Shown in pieces: positions 58,566 through 64,000 of a stretch of 64,000 nt of DNA; positions within the stretch are counted from its first letter, which is position 1; every line of letters begins with the position of its first letter. The notes below the pieces were generated by a model. It was given only the letters and a program-made list of their open reading frames with translations, did no database searches and was not told the origin of the DNA. The stretch lies in NCBI GenBank assembly GCA_021812825.1, contig JAKAMO010000001.1, positions 33,067 to 97,066 of the forward strand. The letters run 5' to 3'. The position numbers were made by a program, and so were the translations under genes. The stretch comes from a bacterium (GTDB lineage Bacteria > Elusimicrobiota > Elusimicrobia > Elusimicrobiales > UBA9959).

Positions 58566-58602
58566 AACAGAAACGTAATATGCGCTTGGTATAAATTAAA
58601 TA

Positions 58603-59784
58603 ATGCAGATCTGGCTGCTCTCGGACTACGACCACAGAAAGCACGTCGCTTTCAAGAACCTGCTCGGCCGCTTCTCCGCGGCCTTCCCCGACGCGCGGCC
58701 GGAGTTCACCGTCAAGAGCCGCAAGAACCTCTGGGAGAGCATGTTCGCCCACCTGCGCGACCCGAAGCGCAGTCCGATGGCTGACGTGGTGGAGATACCG
58801 CAGAACTGGACAGAGCTTTTCTCGCGCCTGGGGATGCTGTCGGAGATCTCCTCCGAAGTGAAGCCGCTGGAGGACCGCAGTTATCCGGATTTCATCCTGA
58901 AGGAGCTCTGCCGTCACGACGAGTCCCATGCCTATTCCGCCCCCTGGTGGCTGGAGGCGCCGGCGCTTTTCTACCGCCCGCAGGCGCTGAAAGGCGCGGT
59001 GGAGGACCCGGCCGCGGAGCTTGCCTCCTGGGAGGGCTTCAGGGCCGCGCTGGACAGGGTCCGCCCGCCGTCGAAGCGCTCGGATTTCCGCGCGCTTTCC
59101 GTTCCCGGTTCCTCGGGTTCGGTTTCCGTTTCCGACGTGCTGCCGCGCGTCTGGGGCCGGCGCGGCGGCCTGTTCTCCGACGATTTCAACCGGGCCACTT
59201 TCAACCGCGACGAGACCGCCGGCGGCATAGCGGATTGGCTGGAACTGGCCGTCAGCGGCAAGATAGAGCTTTTCAGCGACGACCGCTTCGAGAACGGCCC
59301 GAGGCCGGCCGAAGACTGCGCTTTCATGATCTCCGGCCGCAAGCTGTCGGGCGCCGTCCGTGCGGGCCTCAGGATGCTCCCCTATCCGGGGTGCCCTTCC
59401 GGCGGCGGCCTGATGCTGGTATACAACTTGGCGGTCTCCGCCTCGACCAGGGACCATTCGGCCGCCGCGCAGTTCGTCTCCTGGGCCATGGAGCCGCGCA
59501 ATTCCGCCTATTTTTCCGAGAGCTTCGGGGTGTTCCCCTGCCAGCGGACGGCGCTGGAGGACAGGCTGCGCGAGGACAAGGGGGCCGACGTGTACCGCCT
59601 CCTCTTCTCCGCCCCGGAGCTGATGCCGAACATCATGGTCTACCCTACCGCGGAGCTGCTGCTGGAGCGGGTGCTCTGGAACCTATCGTTGAAGATAGCC
59701 AGGCGGGACTACGAACGCGAGGACCTGATGCGCGAGCTTATAATGGCCCAGGGAGAGGCGGATTACCTGCTTTCGCTTTACTGA
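58603..59784 (+). CDS. solute-binding-protein-like protein without signal peptide
   Basis: This 393-residue protein has the outline of a family 1 (sugar ABC) binding protein: WLLSDYDHRKHVAFKNLLGRFSAAFPD, ADVVEIPQNWTELFSRLGMLSEIS, SAPWWLEAPALFYRPQAL, and a C-terminal SAAAQFVSWAMEPRNSAYFSE segment. Unlike binding proteins it starts directly with the first beta strand and has no signal peptide, so it should be cytoplasmic. No ABC permease is nearby. The next gene, 27 bases on, encodes a diguanylate cyclase, suggesting a sensory or regulatory role. Fold assignment is by pattern, not certain. Confidence 0.7.
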   Translation: MQIWLLSDYDHRKHVAFKNLLGRFSAAFPDARPEFTVKSRKNLWESMFAHLRDPKRSPMADVVEIPQNWTELFSRLGMLSEISSEVKPLEDRSYPDFILKELCRHDESHAYSAPWWLEAPALFYRPQALKGAVEDPAAELASWEGFRAALDRVRPPSKRSDFRALSVPGSSGSVSVSDVLPRVWGRRGGLFSDDFNRATFNRDETAGGIADWLELAVSGKIELFSDDRFENGPRPAEDCAFMISGRKLSGAVRAGLRMLPYPGCPSGGGLMLVYNLAVSASTRDHSAAAQFVSWAMEPRNSAYFSESFGVFPCQRTALEDRLREDKGADVYRLLFSAPELMPNIMVYPTAELLLERVLWNLSLKIARRDYEREDLMRELIMAQGEADYLLSLY

Positions 59785-59811
59785 GGCGGCGCCGGCGCCG
59801 CGGATCGAGAG

Positions 59812-61344
59812 ATGATAAAGAAGCAGCAAAAGAACCACGAACGGCCCGGACACGCCGCCGTCCTGAACGGCGGACGCGACGCCTTCATGACCGCCTCCCT
59901 CGAGGCGGTTACGGAGCGTTTCCAGCTGGACGGCGCCTCGTTCTACGAGTACGACGAGAAGACGGGACTGCTCCGCCTGCGCCTGCGCCACGAGGCAGGG
60001 GTCTCGTTCGAGCACGAGGAGAACCTGCGCCCCGGCTCCGGCTCCGCCGCGGCCCGCGCTCTCGCGACGCTGCAGCCGGCCTCCTCCAGGAGCCCGGCTG
60101 GTTATTTCCTGTATTCGCCGTTCCGGTTCGATTACTGCGATCCAGGCGGCGGGCGCGGCATGGTGCCGTGCCTGGGTCTGGTGCGCATGGAGCGCTCCCT
60201 CCGCCGCCGCCGGTTCACCGCGGCCGAGTCCGTCAGGGCCGACGCGTACCTGCGTTCCTACATGCAGGATTATTATAAGTCCGAGTTCTTCGCCCTTCAC
60301 CGCAAGTACGACAAGAACGTATCCGCCATAACGGAGCTGAGCGAGGTATTCGCCACCGCGCTGCGCGTCAGCGACAGCTTCCGGCATATCCTCGCCGGCA
60401 TACAGAGCTACTTCGGTTTCGACAGGGTCAGGCTCTACCTGATAGACGAGCCCAACCGCAAGCTGAAGGGCGAACTGTCCGCCGACATCCGCGGCCAGAT
60501 CAAGAGCATCTCGTACGAGGAGATCCCGCTGGAGCTGGGCGCGCACCGTTTCGCCGATATAGTGCTGGGCAAGAGTTCCGGCGCGTTCATGGAACGCTAC
60601 AAGGACTGCGTGCTGTACATGCCGCTGGCCGTGCAGGGCGTCACGATAGGCCTGCTGATAGTCGACAACCTGCTCAGCCAGCAGCGCATAGAGCCCCAGG
60701 ACCTGGCCATGCTGAAGTCCTTCGCCGGACAGATAGCCCTGGCCGTGGACAATTCCCGCCTGTTCGACAAGGTGGAGGAGTTATCGCTCTACGACGAGCT
60801 GACGAAGCTGCCGCTGCGCCGCTACTTCAACCAGCGCTTCCAGGAGGAGTTCTACCGCGCCGAGCGCTTCAAGCAGCCGCTGGCCCTCGTCTGGGCCGAC
60901 ATAGACTATTTCAAAGAGGTCAACGACACGTACGGACACCAGATAGGCGACAAGGTGTTGCGCGAGACCGGCAGGGTTATACTATCGAACCTGCGCAAGA
61001 TCGACTTCCCGTGCCGCTACGGCGGCGACGAGATCATCATCCTGCTGCCGCAGGCTACCGGCGAGGAGGCCAGACGTCTGGCCCAGCGCCTCAGCCAGGA
61101 GCTGGGCGAACTGCGCATTCCGGTGCCGTTCTCCAAGGCCAAGGAGCTCCGCGTCACGCTCTCGATAGGCGTGTCCACGTTCCCGCAGGACGCCTCTTCG
61201 ATGGAAGCCCTGCTGCAGAAGGCGGACGACGCCTTGTACTGGGTCAAGTCCCACGGCAGGGCCGGCATAGCCCTGTATTCCGACACGTCGGCGCAGGAAG
61301 CCAAGGCCGGGGCTCCCGGAGGCAATGAAAATGTCGACAAGTAA
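59812..61344 (+). CDS. GAF-GGDEF diguanylate cyclase
   Basis: A 510-residue soluble signalling protein. The N-terminal 160 residues look like a degenerate GAF domain, a second GAF follows (about 175-325), then GGDEF (about 335-495). The active site reads YGGDEIII, with the signature at residues 404-408 (Ile instead of Phe). The product-inhibition I-site RKID stands five residues upstream. WADIDYFKEVNDTYGHQIGD binds metal and substrate. It probably makes cyclic di-GMP under feedback control. Upstream is a binding-protein-like gene; downstream, overlapping by 20 bases, an outer-membrane protein. Confidence 0.93.
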   Translation: MIKKQQKNHERPGHAAVLNGGRDAFMTASLEAVTERFQLDGASFYEYDEKTGLLRLRLRHEAGVSFEHEENLRPGSGSAAARALATLQPASSRSPAGYFLYSPFRFDYCDPGGGRGMVPCLGLVRMERSLRRRRFTAAESVRADAYLRSYMQDYYKSEFFALHRKYDKNVSAITELSEVFATALRVSDSFRHILAGIQSYFGFDRVRLYLIDEPNRKLKGELSADIRGQIKSISYEEIPLELGAHRFADIVLGKSSGAFMERYKDCVLYMPLAVQGVTIGLLIVDNLLSQQRIEPQDLAMLKSFAGQIALAVDNSRLFDKVEELSLYDELTKLPLRRYFNQRFQEEFYRAERFKQPLALVWADIDYFKEVNDTYGHQIGDKVLRETGRVILSNLRKIDFPCRYGGDEIIILLPQATGEEARRLAQRLSQELGELRIPVPFSKAKELRVTLSIGVSTFPQDASSMEALLQKADDALYWVKSHGRAGIALYSDTSAQEAKAGAPGGNENVDK

Positions 61345-62719
61345 CCTCTCCGCCGGCCGTGCCTTTTCCCGCTGCGCCGGACTGGCGCTGCTGCTGGCCG
61401 CTTCCCCGGCGCTGGCGGTCTTCGAGGACCTCCCGGCCGGCGCGAGGCAGCTCGCCTTCGGCGGCCGGTCCGCGGCGCTGGACGACGCTCTTTCCTTCTA
61501 TGGCAACCCCGCGCTGGCCGGGCAGGCCCGCAAGTTCTCAACCGGGGCGCATTTCCTCTCCTCCGACAGGACCACTCAAAGCCAGGCAGACGTGGCCGCC
61601 TACGGTGCCTGGGCCACCGTGCCGCGCATGGCCTACGGTCGCATGGGCACGCTGTCCCTCGGCGGCCTCTATTCCGTCTACGGCGGCAGCCTGAAACAGA
61701 AGGAGCTTTCCTTCGGCTGGGGCACCTGGCAGCTGCTGCGGTCGGAATCGGGCGTGCTGGACCTCGGAGCCGCTTTCAAGATCCTGAACGCCTCTGTTCC
61801 CGGGGGCGATTCCGCCTCCGGCTTCGCCGCCGACATAGGGGCTGTGTTCCGGCCCGACGAGAGCCATGCGCTGGGCTTCTCCATATTCAACCTTAACAAC
61901 CCCGCCTTCAACGTGGGCGTTCTCAAGGACCACGCGCCGCGCGTGATCCGCCTCGGCGTATCCGAGCGCCGGAGCGACTTTACGATGGCGCTCGATCTGG
62001 CCGTCCGCTCGGCTTCGCTGGGCGAGAGCGGCAACGTAAGCCTTAACCCGGGGGTGGAGCAGCTCTGGCGCACCGAAAGGGCCGGCCGCTTTTTCGGCCG
62101 GGCGGGGCTGAGCCTGGCCGAGAGGGCCACCGCGCTCAGCGCCGGGCTCGGCTGGAGGCGGTTGGCCACGGAGCTCTCGTACGCCGTGGCCGTTCCGCTT
62201 ACAGGAGGGATCTCCGCGGCGCATTCGCTGACGCTGTCCCTGCGCTTCGGGGACCGCGACCTCGAGGATGAATACGAGACCATGATGAAGCGCGAGATCA
62301 AGTACCGCAAGGACCTCGTCGAGGCGCTGGACGAGTCCGCGCGGAGGGAGGCGGCGCTCAAGGACGAGCTCTCATCCATGAAGGCCGAGATAGATTCCCT
62401 GAACTCCAGGCTGAACGATACGCAGGCCCAGAAGGCCAGCGAGAAGAGCGAGAAGGAGAGGTTGGCGACGATAGTGCGCCGCCAGGCCGCGGCCGAGGCC
62501 GAGCTGAAGGCGATGGAGGAGAAGCGCCGCGCTGACAAGCTGGAGCAGCTTAGGCACGATTTCGGCTCCGACTGGCAGAGCTATCTGAAGCTGAAGGGGG
62601 GCGGAGCCCCCGCCGATGTCCTGAAAGGCTCGTTGCAGCGTATGGTAAGCCAGTACCAGGATTCTGGGATCGACATCAGCCAGGCCACGGTAGAGCTGCA
62701 GGGGCTACTTAACAGATAA
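61325..62719 (+). CDS. PorV-like outer-membrane barrel with C-terminal coiled coil
   Basis: 464 residues: a signal peptide (GLALLLAASPALAVF), then about 290 residues of amphipathic strands with repeated Gly and aromatic ends. The start is LPAGARQLAFGGRSAALDDALSFYGNPALAG, the typical opening of PorV/UPF0164 barrels. The last 150 residues (EYETMMKREIKYRKDLVEALDE onward) form a long charged coiled coil that probably reaches into the periplasm. The gene overlaps the diguanylate cyclase by 20 bases and precedes a large secreted protein by three bases, suggesting it helps export or anchor it. Confidence 0.8.
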   Translation: MKMSTSNLSAGRAFSRCAGLALLLAASPALAVFEDLPAGARQLAFGGRSAALDDALSFYGNPALAGQARKFSTGAHFLSSDRTTQSQADVAAYGAWATVPRMAYGRMGTLSLGGLYSVYGGSLKQKELSFGWGTWQLLRSESGVLDLGAAFKILNASVPGGDSASGFAADIGAVFRPDESHALGFSIFNLNNPAFNVGVLKDHAPRVIRLGVSERRSDFTMALDLAVRSASLGESGNVSLNPGVEQLWRTERAGRFFGRAGLSLAERATALSAGLGWRRLATELSYAVAVPLTGGISAAHSLTLSLRFGDRDLEDEYETMMKREIKYRKDLVEALDESARREAALKDELSSMKAEIDSLNSRLNDTQAQKASEKSEKERLATIVRRQAAAEAELKAMEEKRRADKLEQLRHDFGSDWQSYLKLKGGGAPADVLKGSLQRMVSQYQDSGIDISQATVELQGLLNR

Positions 62720-62722
62720 CTT

Positions 62723-64000
62723 ATGAACGCATCGAGGACCATCTATAAGGCGATACTGCTCCTGGCTTCGGCCTGGCTGCTGCCGTCCGTTCTCTGCGCG
62801 CAACAGCTCTACGTCTCCAACATGCAGGTCAGGGCCAGGAACGCGGCCGTCTCCGACGGTTACTGTGACGACATCGATTTCAAGGTGACCGGCACCATAA
62901 GCGGTCCCATCAGCGGCACCCTTTCCAGCAGCACCGTGTCCGGCACGATGGTCTATTACACCGGCACGTCCACCCGCACCGCGGTGACCGCGAACTGCAA
63001 CGCGATCACCCGCGTGGTCCCGGTGAATCTTTCCGGCACTTACTCCGGCACGCTGAGCGGCGCCGTGACGGGATACGATAACTGGGCCAACGGCACGGTC
63101 AGCGGCGTGCTCACTGCTCCGTCGGTATCCGGGACGGCCAGCCCGGGCAGCATTCCCTTCCGCGACAACGCCAGCGGCTTGTGCACCATGATGTCCCCCA
63201 GCCAGGCCGTTACCTGTACCCCCACGACCCTGACGATGACGACCACGGCGAACGGCACCGTCTCCGGCAACACGATAACCGCCGTTATCCCAGCCACCCC
63301 GGAGACCTCGCCTAACCTCACCTGCTCCGGCGGCACTACCAGCATGCAGGCAGGCCAGTACGCCTGGACCGGGAGCGGCTCCAAGAACGTCACCGGCAAT
63401 ATAGGCCCCGGCACGCTCACCGGGCCCGCCAACTACGACGACTACGACGTCAGTTTCATCTCCAGCATCAGCGGCAATACGGTGGAGCCGGCGGTCTGGT
63501 CGGCCAAGATAGAGATGGAGCATCCCCGGACCGCCTACCCCAGCGCCTGTCTCGGCCTGTGCGCCAGTCTGATCTGCGTCAGCGATGCAGGCTCTTTCGG
63601 CATAGACGAGCTGACGTTCGAGATCTTCAAGTTCAGCGCCGGCTCCAACCCGCTGGACCCGGCCTCCACCCCGCCGATACGCACCGTCTCGATGTACAAT
63701 ATCGGCACCTGCAATAGTTCTGGCAACGCCGAATACAGGATAGGGTCGTTCTGCACGGCCTGGGACGCCACCTATAACCTGAACGGGCTGTTCGGCAAGA
63801 CGAACGGCCAGTTCGGCTTCAGGGCGAAGGTGCGGACGAACCAGGTCAGCGCGACCGCAGGCAACATCTCGATAGAACAGACGGCGGCCTACCCGGGCCA
63901 GGACCAGCTGCCGATAACGGTGGACGTGGTGAACGTGCACGCGGTGAAGTCGAGCCCTACGGTGGTGGGCAGGATAACCGGCGTGGCTGCGCAGCCGTAC
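62723..64000 (+). CDS. large secreted repetitive protein, 3' truncated
   Basis: The frame is open from the ATG at 62723 to the window end (426 codons). A signal peptide (ILLLASAWLLPSVLCAQ) is followed by a Ser/Gly/Thr-rich region with repeated SGT-type stretches (TISGPISGTLSSSTVSGTM, SGTYSGTLSGAVTG) and scattered cysteines. It looks like an extended cell-surface or adhesin-type beta-rich protein. Family unknown; the C-terminal sorting or anchoring part lies outside the window. It is probably co-transcribed with the barrel protein just upstream. Confidence 0.75.
   Translation, partial: MNASRTIYKAILLLASAWLLPSVLCAQQLYVSNMQVRARNAAVSDGYCDDIDFKVTGTISGPISGTLSSSTVSGTMVYYTGTSTRTAVTANCNAITRVVPVNLSGTYSGTLSGAVTGYDNWANGTVSGVLTAPSVSGTASPGSIPFRDNASGLCTMMSPSQAVTCTPTTLTMTTTANGTVSGNTITAVIPATPETSPNLTCSGGTTSMQAGQYAWTGSGSKNVTGNIGPGTLTGPANYDDYDVSFISSISGNTVEPAVWSAKIEMEHPRTAYPSACLGLCASLICVSDAGSFGIDELTFEIFKFSAGSNPLDPASTPPIRTVSMYNIGTCNSSGNAEYRIGSFCTAWDATYNLNGLFGKTNGQFGFRAKVRTNQVSATAGNISIEQTAAYPGQDQLPITVDVVNVHAVKSSPTVVGRITGVAAQPY

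Overview
The window is a GC-rich bacterial chromosome segment. Gene content suggests a Gram-negative, diderm, at least facultatively anaerobic bacterium: class III ribonucleotide reductase with its radical-SAM activase, molybdenum-cofactor genes, a type IV pilin and PilT, an RND efflux operon with TolC, and an outer-membrane barrel protein. The short type IV pilins ending in W-S-T-F, the PorV-like barrel with a coiled-coil tail, and heavy use of AUA isoleucine codons despite high GC are what I associate with Elusimicrobiota. That placement is inference; no rRNA is present to confirm it.

Layout. 1-5316: a truncated PLP-enzyme gene, a CpXC protein, a CCA/poly(A)-polymerase-like gene, then on the minus strand a PhoB-type response regulator with a PAS/GAF kinase-like partner that lacks an ATPase domain. 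5388-5944: a tandemly duplicated, apparently structured RNA locus upstream of recG. 8278-8739: a type IV pilin. 9005-14370: an anaerobic nucleotide operon (nrdR, nrdD fused to a redoxin, nrdG, dut) with candidate NrdR boxes and a hairpin-rich leader. 14439-16073: pruA. 16153-21453: a molybdenum module (ModE-like repressor with a palindrome at its start codon, MOT1-type transporter, moeA, moaA, moaC, MOSC protein, mogA). 21470-24618: an unrecognised protein and a B12-binding/radical-SAM protein fused to a flavodoxin-like domain.

24655-35384: a membrane glycosyltransferase, a PAP2 phosphatase, a DEAD-box helicase, lysC, pilT, a small Cys-rich protein, a tRNA-Arg locus with two decayed 3'-end copies, a sensor kinase, and a UDP-sugar dehydrogenase. 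35513-36797: an M50 protease whose 3' half, together with the next gene, is abruptly AT-rich. 36994-46797: trpS, scpA, scpB, galT, glgA, a leaderless pilin paralogue, a phospholipase D and an MBOAT/SGNH O-acetylation pair. 46816-52715: a TetR-TolC fusion, adaptor and RND pump operon behind a consensus promoter. 53008-64000: a secreted orphan, ftsX, an EnvC-like gene, ctpA, tsaD, a solute-binding-like protein without signal peptide, a diguanylate cyclase, an outer-membrane barrel and the start of a large secreted protein.

Between genes lie several dispersed palindromic elements. Two families share a conserved core, but each copy is enclosed by its own locus-specific inverted repeat. Together with the tandem RNA locus, these are the least explained features in the window.
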